Shown here: positions 50,701 through 62,500 of the stretch, one piece after another | Layout of the letters: the number at the start of each line of letters is the position of its first letter | How positions within the stretch are numbered: the stretch's first letter is position 1 | From: Cinclus cinclus | Lineage: Eukaryota; Chordata; Aves; Passeriformes; Cinclidae | Length of the DNA stretch: 64,000 bases | Reading direction: 5' to 3' | Assembly: GCF_963662255.1 (NCBI RefSeq) | Contig: NC_085046.1 | Location: 26,635,970-26,699,969 of the forward strand | Translations under genes and position numbers: made by a program | The notes under the pieces: generated by a model | The model's database searches: none | The model's input: the letters and a program-made list of their open reading frames with translations, nothing else | Told to the model about the DNA's origin: nothing

Positions 50701-52613
50701 AATGTACTGTTGTTCTTTTTCTATTTTGATGGTCAGCATCTATTGTTGACAACGATTTGTGTGCTGCATTTGGAATTAGATTAGTGACATTTTGTGAATA
50801 AACATATATTTGTTAATACTGGAAAACAGCCTCTTCTACTCTTCAGGTAATGCTGAAGTGCACCTTTAGTTTTCTCTGGTTCATTCTTTCAATTCACCTC
50901 AGTAAGAAAATTAGTGCTTTAAAAAAGGGAATGAAAACTTGGATATCTGTCTGCATGATATTTTTATATGGGGGGGGTGTTGTCCAAATCATGGGTTCTC
51001 TAATCTTTTCTTGTATATTATGAAGCTGAGTAATGAGTTGAATTTTTAGAATAATGTTTCAAGGTATATCACTGTCCAGCCAAAGAATGGAGGCAGTATA
51101 GTCACAGAACCATCCTCACTGAGGCCCTGGAAAAAAGAGCTCCACCAGCAGGAGAGCTTTGGGTGTCTGGTTTCCTGAGGATGTCTTCAGGGTGAGATTC
51201 TTTCCTTTCCAAAGAATATGTGTGAATATATAAGCATTTGAGTGTTTATGGCTGTTGCTCTGTCATCAGGATCACCCCTCTACATCTGTTTTCATTACAA
51301 GAAGCATTTGAGGCAGTAGCCCTTCTGTCAGGTGTCATCAAAAATTTGATTTATTATTGCAAGATAGAGAGGCAGAGCAAATTTATTACCTTTTTACCTG
51401 GAAAAAAATATGTTAATAATAATAATAACAATAGGCTGCGTTTCTGCCTGAACATGCCCCACATTCTTACATATTCTGCAGAATATTTTATCCAGTAGAA
51501 TCCTTAAGCAATATACAGGCTAAGCTTCCCTCATGAGAATTTCTACTACAAACCTGATATTTTATGTGTTTCTGGAAGGTCTGGTTGATCTAACACACAC
51601 AGAGCAAAATGCTTGCCTACAAAGAAACAATTCATTCCCTTGTATAAATACCTGTTACCACCTCTGAGAAAAAAAAAAAAAATTCTCCTTAGTGCGATTA
51701 GTTATCCTTGTTAGCAAAATTTTTGAAGATAAGTTATGCAAGAGTGCAACCATCATTAAAATCACACAGGCAATTTCAGGAAGATTGAATTGACTCTTTC
51801 TAAGTGTTGTCCAGTAAGTTGAGGAAGGATTCAGGCCTTTGGTCTGCTCTGAGCCTTGGAGGAGCTCAGCCTGTTTTCAAAGGGGAGTAAGGAAGGCCCT
51901 CCAGGTATCTTTAGTGCAAGCTGGGCTTCCATGAGGCAATGGCTAATGCACTATAAATGCAGCCTCTGGCTCCCTGCACACCAGCTTCTCTGTGTACCCA
52001 AGCCTCGTATTCTCTTCTTGTAGGCAGGGTTTTATCTGGTGAAAAGAGGAAGCACAAAGAATCAAGTCATAATCGATATGCTTTTGAGTCCTGTGAAACA
52101 GAGTGAGAGCTACCAAGGAAAAGCAAGTAGATTTTGAGTGTACAATATTTCAGGGGAGATTGGGAGAGGGTGTTTTTACGATATTCTATTATGTCTCCTC
52201 TTTAGAGAGAGGCTAAGCCAGTGCCAAAGGAATAGTTTTCCAATGTGCTATTTGTTCACAGGATGGATAGGGGCTGACAGAAAAGCTTCTTTGTCCTTGG
52301 AGCTCCAGGTGGTTTAACAGTGCAGAGAAGCCACGAATTTTTTCCAAAATTACTGTTCATTCCTTTTTAGATGACTTTTCATCCCTGTCCATCTTATTTT
52401 CAAGGATTTTTAAAAGAAAAATAAAAATTAAGCAGTGTGTATTAGGAGGGTGGTGGGGAGGTGAGGGTGAGGTACTGGGTACACATTTGATGTGGAAAAG
52501 GTCTCTCTTGCCTTGTCTAATGTACAGGAGATGAATCCCTCTGCAATCAGTCCTGTGACAGCCCCCTGGAACCTTCTTTGAGATAAGAAAAACTACTTGC
52601 TTAGAATGACTCA
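47744..52613. other. Non-coding stretch; one TATA-like promoter candidate
   Basis: AT-rich sequence with short homopurine tracts (about 48559-48574 and 49240-49262), a G7 run near 50971 and an A-run at about 51668-51682. A G/C-richer pocket at 51820-52000 carries a TATA-like motif and is listed separately. No gene was recognised. Confidence 0.45.
51952..51958 (+). promoter_or_regulatory. TATA-box-like motif in a G/C-richer pocket
   Basis: TATAAAT is preceded by a GGCAATGG element and followed at about +30 by CTCCCTGCACACC, the spacing of a simple TATA promoter. No exon with a good donor could be assigned. It could also be a U3 remnant of an old LTR. Confidence 0.2.
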
Positions 52614-52770
52614 TGTTAGAAAAATGCAAGCTGTTCTTATTTTTTTAGAATATTATTGGTTAGGTTTGATTCTTTATAACTGGTTGTCCCAAACAAAGAA
52701 AGATAATGTAGTTGGCCAAAATGTGTTAACCCTGTTTTCCATTGGTTTATTTGTGATTCCCCCCAAATCC

Positions 52771-52777
52771 TATAAAA
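52771..52777 (+). promoter_or_regulatory. TATA box of the LTR
   Basis: TATAAAA lies 62 bases upstream of AATAAA, with an inverted CCAAT box about 30 bases further up, which is the normal arrangement in a compact retroviral LTR. Whether it still drives transcription is unknown. Confidence 0.5.
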
Positions 52778-52832
52778 TTACATGTGTGATCCTCCATCTT
52801 TGGATTTGTAGACTGCCCCCTTCATGGACGAT

Positions 52833-52838
52833 AATAAA
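52833..52838 (+). terminator. Poly(A) signal of the LTR
   Basis: AATAAA in GATAATAAAGCCTG, followed by a GTGG/TCTGAGCTG downstream element, fits the R region of an LTR. Confidence 0.5.
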
Positions 52839-52997
52839 GCCTGTGGAAAAAGTCTGAGCTGCTCTCCCAGTCTTTTTATACGGGCTGGAAACTGCAGGTT
52901 TCTGTGAGAAACCATAAAGTTCAGTGCCTGAAAGGCCAGGGCTCACAAACCTTGGAACTTCCCCCTGCCCAACAACAACAGGGCAGGGGACACAACA

Positions 52998-55026
52998 AAA
53001 AGTTACAGTCTAGAACTACATTCATCCAGAGAAGGCTCAGAGATAGAAGTATGGGTATTCATGCTACATAAATATCACAGCTTAATCATGGCTATCAACT
53101 TTATTAGCAGCAAGATTCTAATGAATAATGACTCTATTACATCCCCTGCATTTTCTGAAAATATATTTAAAGCTGTAAAGAGCAGTATTAAAATTATTCT
53201 CAAGACTTGCAGGATTTTTCAAATGATAATATTTGTTTATTGGTTTTAATGAAATATTTGGAAGCTGAGCCCTTTATGACAGGTATAATATGATAATTAG
53301 CTAATACAGACAGAACATAACACTGACAGTCATGATTGTAATCTGGTTTAATCCATGCAGAATGCAATAGAATAGAAAAATATGTTTATTTATTACTAAT
53401 AAAGAATCAGGGGTCATTCTTGTTTACTACTTTAGGTTCTGATTCTGAGCAGCTTGTAGAGAAAGCTATAAATTCAGGGCTGAGAAGAGCAGACTAATAA
53501 CCTCTTTCAGGCTGTTCCTAACGCAGCCCCATGTGAAGCTGACTTCTCTGCCAGGGTCTGCAACTGAGTCATGGTCAGTGTGCTGTCCACCAGGACTCAT
53601 TTCCAGGCCTGTGAGCTATCTTAGCACCTCTGCAATATTTTTAAAGTAATATTTTATTTTGTTTATTTTTTCTAATTATCTTTAAATTCTTTTCAACTTT
53701 GAAATAATCAAGCAAAGTATATAATTAGTTTAACAAGCAAAGCATATAATTACTTTAACAGTTTAGCAAACTGTTAATTTTGTCCGGAAAGGGATAGGAA
53801 TAAAGAAAAGCTACTGCATATATTCTCTGTTGCCTACTTGAGGGTGGAAAAAATGCTGACTTCTATACACAGTAGTTACACCATTCGGTTTTTAGGCAAG
53901 AAATAGAGAATTGCCTCATGTTGTACAAATTGGACTGGAGACTTCTAATCCATCAGAACTGTGGTGACTCAGCTGAGGTCTGAGGACCATTGAGATAAAT
54001 GAGGAAATGGCACTGGCACCCTGAATTTCTGATAAACTCCACTGGAAATTCATCCAAAGGAGGCAAAGTATCAAAATCAGCGCACGATGGAGCAATTGTT
54101 TTTCACTTGTATCATTCCTAACACCCAAAATATGGATGTGATATCTAATGGAAGCTAAGACACTAGTTTTGAAAGGCCTCACTGTTACATTTGTATCGAG
54201 TAGATGTGTCTAAGCTTCTTTCCTGTACTGTTTGTCCACTTTGCTGAGCTTCTGCAGGGAATAAGAGGGACAAAATCACTCTGCAGATTTTAATTTCTGC
54301 AAGAATGCTACCCCCTTCATAGGATCGGTCTTTTTACTCAGGATTCACTTTGCCTTAAAGATTCAATTTCCTCAAAATGTTTGAAAAAATTATTAAACTT
54401 CTGATTCTTATTCCTTTCTTCCATTTATTTACAGAAGCTGTTCATTGGTGCATGTGGTTGTACCTGCTCTTCAGCAGCACCATGAACTGTGCTTTGAGTC
54501 ATCTCGTCAGAAAACGCCATTGCATTGTTTCCTTCTATCTTTTCACTTTACTTTTCAGCTTCTTCTCATAGCACTGAAACTTTTCCTCAAAATCGTTGTG
54601 TGTTCATTACTTTTACCATGTGTCACGATTCAGCTGCAGATGCTGGCAGTGAGAGAGACAACTGCACACTGGGCTGCATGAATAAGAGCTTGAAGGAGGT
54701 CATTAGTCCCCTCTGTTCAGCCCTGAATTTATATCTATATGTGATATCAGAAGGGAGATCTGTATCCTGCAGCTTTCCACGTCCATGTTTCTAGGAGTGC
54801 TAAATCAGCAAAAAAAGCAGCACAAAGGGCTGAGGCAGTGGCAGCGGTGACAGCTAAAGCCAGGGAAAAGCTTGGCAGAGCAGGGACGTGCCAGATGTAC
54901 AGCAGTGGATAATGCAATGCTGCATACAAAGGGATGCAAATGACAGCAGGAATAGAAAAAAAGAAATTTTGGTCTCTGATGGGACCTTCCCAGTGCAACA
55001 ATCCGTGCCTCTAAATCTCCACATTG
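52998..55026. other. Non-coding stretch with a short tandem duplication
   Basis: AT-rich to about 53900, then more balanced towards the CpG island. It includes the 25-bp duplication at 53710-53759. At 54420-54440 there is a plausible 3' splice site (TTTATTTACAG) followed by openish frames, but no donor or homology makes it an exon I would call. Confidence 0.4.
53710..53759 (+). repeat. 25-bp tandem duplication
   Basis: Two adjacent 25-base copies beginning AAGCAAAG and ending TTTAAC differ at two positions (T/C and G/C). It is a recent-looking local duplication with a TATATAATTA core. Confidence 0.9.
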
Positions 55027-55316
55027 ACCGGATTTTATTGCTGCGTCTGCTACTCGGAGAGCGCCTTGGGAGGATTTTCAGGGCGTGCACGTCCCAAAGG
55101 TGACAGCGCCGGGAATTTCGGCCGGGATGTGGATGCGCAGGGCGGGGCGGGGCTGGAGCCGCCTGCTGGCCGCTGCCGCTGCACGGCCGAAAAATTCCTC
55201 ACGGGAGCTGCAGCACCTGCCCAGTGTCGCATCCGGTTTGATTTTCCAAAAGGCAGTGTTCTCACAGGAAAAGAGCCAGCTGATATCTCATCCCCACCTC
55301 CTCGCGACCCAATGAC
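55027..55316. promoter_or_regulatory. Short CpG island with tandem GC boxes, candidate promoter
   Basis: About 20 CpG dinucleotides fall within roughly 210 bases (55028-55234) and two more near 55306. The rest of the window is almost devoid of CpG. Overlapping Sp1-type boxes (GGGCGGGGCGGGGC) lie at 55140-55153. No TATA box is needed for this promoter class. A donor-like AAAG|GTGACA at about 55099 could end a first exon on the + strand. No coding start was recognised on either strand, so the transcript could be non-coding or have a distant first coding exon. It could also be a GC-rich mobile-element remnant. Confidence 0.55.
55140..55153 (+). promoter_or_regulatory. Overlapping GC boxes (Sp1/KLF type)
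   Basis: Two overlapping GGGCGGGGC sites at the centre of the CpG island. This is the classic binding sequence for Sp/KLF factors at TATA-less promoters. Confidence 0.6.
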
Positions 55317-55320
55317 TTCA

Positions 55321-55390
55321 TTTTTATTTTATTTTATTTTATTTTATTTTATTTTATTTTATTTTATTTTATTTTATTTTATATTTTATT
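55321..55390 (+). repeat. (ATTTT)n pentanucleotide array, about 13 units
   Basis: A near-perfect TTTTA array follows immediately after the CpG island and is succeeded by further T-rich degenerate units to about 55440. The 126-codon frame reading through it is an artefact. Confidence 0.95.
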
Positions 55391-57170
55391 GTTTAAATGC
55401 TTAAATTTTAAAAATTATTTTATTTTATTTTTTTATTTTCATCTCTGCTTCTTGCCTACCATAGTTACCAGTGCAGGATTCTCATGTTACAGCAGCAGAG
55501 AGAGTTCCTGTGTCAGTGAGTGAAGAGTTCACCAGGGTTCCAGCAAAGGCACTGTCCTGCTCTTGCCAGAACCACAGCTTGCCAAGGAAAAAAGAAAACA
55601 AGCATATAATTTTGTCATACCCAAAATATTCATCATCTAAGGATTGTAATGTATGCAGAGATAAGATTTTTCCATACCAGCCAAGGTGCTTTCACAATAA
55701 GACTCAATATTTTTCAGGTAGTGAGGTCCTCCAGTAACCAAATATGACATATTGACATGACCCATGTGCTCATTTCCATTCTCATTTTCTATCTTTTTTT
55801 ATTCTCAAAAGCATATAAGCACTCACTGGCTAAAATCTCATGAGCAATGTCTCTTCATTTTGTTACCTATTGCCTAATACTCTTCTCTCCCCCTATATTA
55901 GTCCAGTACACATTTCAGCTGGATAAAAATCTTAGAAGCACTTTACTGGAGTTTGTGAGGGACAATGGTGACACTCCTTACTTGACAGCAGTTTTGCAGT
56001 AAATCAGAAGTAGAGAAGTGATTTAATTCCAGTGCTTCCTCCAAAGAAAAATCTTCAAAAGGACAATAATAAAGTACGAATAACATCAACACAGAAAGAA
56101 GCAGAGGACAGGAGAGAAGCTTCAGCTGTGTAGTTCTCATCCAAAAAGTATGCCTTGTTCATTATTCATGTATTCAGTGCAGGAGCTCTCCTACCCATCT
56201 GCTGCTGAGGAATAGATTGGAAGTAGCTGTTGTGTTGTAGGAGCACTGGCATGAAGAAAGAGTGACGAAACCTCTGGAAATAGAGTTAATAATTGTAGAC
56301 ACCAAATTTAAAAATGGGGCAGTAGCTGGTTTTGTAAACAAGGTGTCAAAGTTATTTTTCTGTATATGGGTCTCTGTTGCAGGCCCACCATTAACTTTCC
56401 TGTGTCTAACCTTTGGTAAAGAGCAATTTAGCTGGTCTAGACTTAGAAAACTCACCTTCCTAGGACACCACAGAGACCATTTGTTCCAAGGGAAGTGCCT
56501 CCTTGTTCTTCAACTTAACTTGGTACATGCATTTAAATGTGTCCACGTTAGCTCTTGGTAGGTTCCATCTCTGAGTTGAACTGTGGTTAGCATTGATAGC
56601 AAAAAGAAATGTTACTTTTCTTGGTAGCGAATGTGTTTTCATTTCTGAGAGACATGTTATTGGATTTGTAAGATAAGAAGAAAAGAATTATAAACACAAG
56701 TGGAGATCTTAATGGATAATATTAATCTTAAAAATTAGTAATTGTCTTTCACTTCAAAAATATTTATCCAGAGGGTGTTGTTACTTTTTTCAGCCCCTCA
56801 AAAATGCAAGGCAGAGCACTGGACACCTGGGTACCTCCTGGGGGCTCCTAGGTGTTGTACTCTCTCTGTTTTTTTGCAAGAGTGAAAATGTGGCTGTTAC
56901 AGCCAGGACCTCAAAGGGGAAGCCTTTGAAAATGTATTGTCATCCACATATCCAAGTTCAGGCCTTATGGACTCAGAAATTGTCTTACATATTTGGTTTA
57001 GGAGTATGTCTTGGCTCACTGGTACCTTGCTCAGATAGCTGGTACCCTGTGTGCTGTTGCTCCTACAGCCATTTGTCATTTATTAATGGAATTATTAGTG
57101 TGGTTTCCAGAGCAAGGCCCCTAGCAATGGATGTGGGACACACACAAATTAAAAACACCTTATATTTGTA
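55391..57170. other. Non-coding stretch
   Basis: Ordinary AT-rich sequence after a degenerate T-rich skirt. Short ORFs occur on both strands at 55943-56642, none with supported splice sites or homology. No mobile element was recognised. Confidence 0.45.
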
Positions 57171-57213
57171 GGAAGGTTTCTGATGCAACCTGATGTTGCA
57201 TCAGAAACTTTCT
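57171..57213 (+). repeat. Inverted repeat/hairpin, 19-bp stem with 5-base loop
   Basis: The arms 57177-57189 and 57195-57207 (TTTCTGATGCAAC and its exact complement) are separated by CTGAT. The pairing extends to 57171 and 57213 with two G-T wobbles. A third copy of TTTCTGATG follows at 57210-57218. The total is shorter than a typical miRNA precursor. It lies about 60 bases from the CA/TA tract. Confidence 0.9.
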
Positions 57214-57271
57214 GATGTTTTTCCTCCCTGGTCTTGTACCAAGATGGTGCAACACACTGGTAGTTCCAGTT

Positions 57272-57370
57272 AACACACACACATCTTAACGCACACATAT
57301 ACATATACATACACATACACATAACTTTATATATATATACACATATATATATACACTTTATATATATACA
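57272..57370 (+). repeat. Compound (CA)n/(TA)n alternating purine-pyrimidine tract
   Basis: Short runs of CA, CATA and TATATATA alternate for about 100 bases. Alternating purine-pyrimidine tracts favour Z-DNA or cruciform extrusion and are prone to length change. Confidence 0.9.
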
Positions 57371-58217
57371 GCAGATCAGTTTTAAACTATCAGTAATTTT
57401 TTCAGGAGACTAAAGTTTGTGATAATTAACACTTGAAAAATGTGAAGTTTTTTGTCATTCATGTTTTGACATGCAAAGACTAATGTTTGTACTAAAAAAA
57501 ATCTGCTAAAGATTCATTGCTTTCATTTGCACCTCTGTTTTATTAATCTTTTTTTTGTTGGCCCATCACTTTTTTTTTCATCAGTTATGGTTCTTTGCTG
57601 ATAATCTAACATGTTTGAAGTCCCACTTTGATTCAAAGAAATGAAAGTTGAATGGTATTGTTTGAAAAGGTGCTATTCCTGCTAAATAATGAAGTCATTC
57701 TGGCTCAGTTTTTTCACTGATAGGTCTCCATTTGGCTAATTGGTCTGATGACACGTGAAAGTGCTTAGAGGACATCACAAAGTGACAGAATAAACATGAC
57801 CCCAATTTGTTTTAGTGTTCTGTTGAACTTTTTTGAAGTTAATCCTTTCTTCTTTTTAAAGCTGTAAACATCAGAAGGAGGCCTTATTAAATTGCTTTTA
57901 CCTCAGACTACAGGGGGCTTTAATGGAAAAGGGAAAAATGCTTGAAACTGTTGGGTCTTTGTTCTTTTTCTAAGGCAAGAACATTGGGAGTCCACACAAT
58001 GGGATTTTAATAAGTGGTGTTATTACCTTCACAGCAGTAAAAAGATGGGGGCACCTAGTTTTATGGAACTGGTTAAAAGGAAACTAAGTAATTCCATACA
58101 ATTTGTACTTGAAAAAGCACCCAGAAGCACAAATATGTTATTTCCAAAAAGTCAAACAGTTCTATAGAATATATATGTGAAGTCTAAGAAAATATTAACA
58201 GTCTCTGTATTTTGCAG

Positions 58218-58494
58218 GATCTCAAGTACCATAGTGACACCTGGAAGCATAGGTGCACTTCTCTGAGTAGTTAAGTCATTGCCAGCATCCTCTGGAGCCC
58301 TTGTGGATACATCTGCACTAATGATGGCCCATGGGCTAGTGTGTTGTCCAGAATTGAGAACAACCAATGTGGCACGTCTGGCCTTAACAGAGCTGCACGT
58401 CTCCTTTGCCTCTCCTTTATCCTGCACCAAGACACCCCTGAGTGCCCAGAGAGCTCCATCTATGCATTGCCTGACAAATTCCCAGATGTTGCAG
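58218..58494 (+). other. Candidate internal exon, 277 bases
   Basis: The segment is bounded on the left by CTCTGTATTTTGCAG and on the right by GTTGCAG|GTGAGC, a near-consensus donor. It is richer in G/C than its surroundings, as exons tend to be. One + frame is open from about 58279 to past the donor, but it has stops upstream, near 58265-58275, inside the same segment. As a coding exon it would therefore have to start translation internally (ATG ATG near 58322). The - strand is also open throughout. A non-coding exon of a transcript starting at the 55.1 kb CpG island is an attractive but unproven reading. Confidence 0.3.
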
Positions 58495-59479
58495 GTGAGC
58501 CATCCTTGGCATTCGGGCCATGGCCACTTCACTTACAAGGAGGTGTGTGAACATGTGTTGTACATAGCAAGAGTATCTTTTCTGCAAAAAGTGAGCAGGA
58601 ATAAAAGATATTTACAGCATTATGTTACTGTACATATATTCCAAGGAGGCATGTTTCATTGACTTTTAAAATTTTAAATATTGTAAGAATTGCAATTGAT
58701 ATGAAATCAGACATATCAGATCCTCTATGACTTTGATAGTTTTCTATTTCTCCCCTTGTAGTTGAAATAAATACTTCATTTATTGCCTTCAAATTAAACT
58801 GTTGTCAAGATACCATAATATCCTTGGTGGACTCTGTATTGTAATGTATCTGGTATTGAAATTCTATTGAAATTCTCTGGTATTGCCCCTGGGAGGAGAT
58901 GCTTGTGGGTTTTCACAGCAGTTTGCCCATGTTCTGTGAATACTCTAATTTCTTTATGTTTTTTATTGTTCTTTGAATAGTTGTTAGCTTTGGACAAGAA
59001 AAACATGCAAATGTGGGAATTTTCTCTCTGGATGGCTGTTCTTGCTGCTGCTGCACAATCTCTCAGTGCTGTTGCAGCTCTCTGCTCTTCATAACCCAAT
59101 ACTCACTGGAACTGCTGTTTCTAGTGCAAGCTGTGAGATCAAAGCAGATACTGTGAAAAAGTTTACTTTGTAATGCTTCATTTCACATATTGTCTATTAA
59201 CTGATCTCCTGAGTCATTTAAGGTCCTTACAACCTGCCATTGCTTTCGTAATTCCTGTTGTTTTGCCCTGTACCCTGACATTATTTTTTTTCAGCTTTTA
59301 TTTATGAAACAGAAGAAATTGCAATTATTATGGAGTTTAGTGCTAGGAAGTTTTGTATATTTTATATGTTTACCTAAACGTTTCATCTAGTTTGGTGAGT
59401 CAGACTGACCGTGAGTTCATTTTATACCCAGTTCAGTGAAGCTGACTTTTTTTATCCTTTGAATCATTTGCTGTTACAT

Positions 59480-59545
59480 GATTCTAGAAGAGCTGTACAG
59501 CTGCTCTGGCTCTCTGCTATGCAAATAAACTTTGCTTCTTTTCCC
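59480..59545 (+). other. LTR-like block with AATAAA and a 12-bp palindrome
   Basis: A perfect palindrome AGCTGTACAGCT lies at 59491-59502. It is followed by CTCTGGCTCTCTGCTATGC and AATAAA at 59524, then a pyrimidine-rich run. The CTCTCTGC...AATAAAC...TTTGCTTC arrangement resembles the R/U5 part of some retroviral LTRs, but no U3 or termini could be found. Confidence 0.2.
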
Positions 59546-62500
59546 TATTTTTTTTTTACCCTTTCCTAACCATGTGATTGTTTATAAATCGTCCCACTGT
59601 TGTGGCTGTGGTTTATTTTCCATAGGTTCACAGAGCTATGCTTCCTATCACTCTACACAAATACAGAGCTTGGTGGTCAAGCCTTGTGCTTTGGCCCTGT
59701 TCTCATTAAACCATAGGGGAACTTATGGGAATCAAAACTGATCAGACCTGTTTTATGGCTACAGACATAACTTTACCTCGAGGTACTTGGCCTGGGAGTC
59801 CATGAGAGTGCATGAGAATCCCGAGTGTTAAAGAGAGTTTTGGGAAGTCATGCAGGCTCTGGTTATAGGTGCTAAGGGGGTGAAGCCATACCTGGGAGCT
59901 GAGCTAGTTCATCTTGCAGCAATGTAGTGATTTTCTGTGGAGAAGAAACAGAAACCTGACTCTGTTTGCTATTGAAAGGTTATGAAATAGTTATTTGTTT
60001 TTCTGAAGAAGACATCCAGGTGCAAATACATCACCAAAGTCTACAGAAAATTTGCATCATGCTTATAGATGAAGATAAGGGCCTACAACTGGAAAGGTAA
60101 GGCTTTTTACCAAAGGACTGTCAGGTTTGTTCATTTGTTTTTTTTAAATTAGAAAGTCAATATATGGCATCCAATTTTAGCCGAAGCTTTAAAATAATAT
60201 TAAATTGCATAAAGGTCAATGAAAGTATAAGCAAGCAAAACAACTTGTCATAATGGTAAGGTTTGCAGAGGTGTCACCCTAGACCACCTGGACTATCAGC
60301 AGCACAGCACTCCCTAATGGAAGGGAGCTGGGTGCCCTCCCTGGCCAGCAGCATTGTTTGTCTCTGCAAATGATCCAGTGCTGTAGGCAGCTTGTTCTGA
60401 ATACTTTGCCAGATGGGACTTCTATGTTTTCTTTTCTCTACTGCCTGGAGAGGATATGCTTTAATTGTAAGAATCATGAATACTGCAGCTGAAATTTGCC
60501 CTGACGTTCTTCAAGGCCATATAGCAAAGTATGTTTTTGTTCACATGCACTTGAGTTACATGTTTTTCTTGCCTTATTCTGAAGGAATGCTGAATATCTG
60601 AATGCACTGGAATTTTAGACTATTCATATTTCCCCTCATTATGACTTTTACATTCCTCCAAATCCTCCTTTCATAAGAGTCTTGCTCCTCTCTCTTCAGG
60701 TTAAGACTCTTTTGACCATGCTGTGGGATTGGCAGGCACATTTCAGGTAGCTTCCCTGTGCCCTGTGATCCTTGCTGCTCAGGGAACAGTCACACTCTGA
60801 GGAAATTTAAGACTGACCAGCTGGCCTGCTTCTTGTCTTATGATTTATGGCAATGGTACCTGCTGTAGACCATACCCTGGATCTGCTTCTAACCTACAGC
60901 CCTGGAACCAGAAGGGCAGTAGATGCTAAGAGATGGCACAAGTTCAAAACCAAATTGGTCCCCATTATAAAAGTTAAAGCCACTTAAGTCTGTCAGATAG
61001 AGTGGCTGGTGTGCAACTCCTGGCCTAGGGAGTCCTGGCACAAATAATACTTGGCTTGAGAGTGAAAATGCAAAAAAATATCATGCCAGGATGCTGTGAA
61101 AACTTGACATTTTTTCTTATTCTTTAAAGATTAATTTTAAATTTTCCACTCATTAATATCTTTTGCTAGTAAGATCTCTTGTTTTATTCTTGTGGATATC
61201 TTGTTTTATAAGACGTTGTACTACTGCTAAGCAATTCTTTGCTTATTCTGTCCCTGTCTTCGCCAGTCATTTCCTGAGCTGTAGTTAGAGGCACTATTCG
61301 TCTATTATCTATCACAAATGTAAGATATTTTGCAATAATTCTACTCTTGAGGAAGCCTCACAGCACATGCTTTGTCATGTCTTTGATCATATCGGATTTT
61401 GCTGTGGCTTATTGCTTTATGACATATTTTCCCTTGCTTTTCTTTGTCCCCCTACTGCTACCTTGCAGTGATTTGCAGTTAATTCTAGCTACTCTTTAGC
61501 TCACTTCAGGCACTTTTTTGTTCTAGTTGTTCATAATTTTCATACTTTCCATAACCAGCCCACGGGCTTCTTTGCCTTGTCTGCTCAGCCAGTATGTTTT
61601 TAGCATTAACCAGTTGTCTGTCTACATTGAAGAGTTTTCTTGCTCATTGATATATTAGGTGGACAAAATTAGTGCAACTGGTCACCCTTGTGGCACGACT
61701 TTTGCCATTATGGTTCAGATAAAAGTCTTGTTAACACTCATATATACTTATGTATTTTGTATAAAAATTATAATTGTTGATTCTTTTCTTTAATCACATC
61801 ACTTTGCACATAGTGCAGTTTTAGTAAATTTAGGATATTTGCTTCTGTTCTAAATTAAACTATCCTACAAATCTAGCTTGGATTTCTTATTAAGAGTAGC
61901 AAGAAATGCCTCCAAGGTAATATTTTCTTTCAAGCTTTTCTTTAATTTCTACACATTTTTCTAATTATTTGAAGCCAGAGTGCATCTAGCTTTCAAGGTT
62001 TCCTGTTTCCTTTTTAAGACTTGATGTACCAAGAGAAGATTAGTCTATCTCTATTCATGTAACTCAAAAAGTCATCTATCCTTTTTTCTCATCAATCTGC
62101 CCCAGAATTCTCTCTGCTACTACAGAGTTGCTGCATTCAAAATCTTGCTTTCTTATGTAAGTAAAGCTAAACAAATTATTAGCATAACTGAAAGTGAAGC
62201 ACTCTAACAGTTACTAGTCCAGATCTAACTGCTTAAAAAGAAGGTTAATGCAGTTTAAATGTTTATACATACACCTCCTAGTGCCTACCTCCCAGTGTTA
62301 GGCTGATGTCTCCACTGCTCCTCTGGGTGCTGAGGTTGGTGGGGTTTCATACTGGTGGCAGTGGTGGAGCGTGAGTGAATTTCCAGCCTCTGGAGTCTTT
62401 CAGTGTGAGGAATATGATTTTTGCAGCAATCCTTGTTCTAGGATCAATTTGGGGCCATTTTTATGTGTCTGCCAAAATCCTTTTACACCTTTGCTCTGTC

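Larger units (their letters stand above)
52614..52997 (+). mobile_element. Probable solo retroviral LTR, about 380 bases
   Basis: The segment has the order of a U3-R-U5 LTR: an inverted CCAAT box (ATTGG near 52741), TATAAAA at 52771, AATAAA at 52833, a CTGAGCTGCTCTCCCAGTC block, and a C-rich 3' end finishing in CACAACA. From memory it resembles a songbird endogenous retrovirus LTR. Both edges are approximate, and no target-site duplication or internal retroviral gene was seen. A 7-bp stem hairpin (GGTTTCT/AGAAACC at 52897-52913) lies in the downstream part. Confidence 0.6.

Noticed and set aside
55024..55404. Overlapping 126-, 76- and 71-codon frames in the CpG island
   Set aside because: GC-rich sequence lacks stops, and the longest frame runs into the (ATTTT)n array. 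No recognisable protein.
58152..58662. 126- and 127-codon frames on opposite strands
   Set aside because: Their length is near chance for the window. Kept only as an exon-like segment on the basis of the splice sites.
61653..61715. Mariner-like terminal sequence (TTAGGTGGACAAAATTAG ... TTTTGCCATTAT)
   Set aside because: It resembles a mariner inverted terminal repeat loosely, but no partner repeat or TA duplication could be found.
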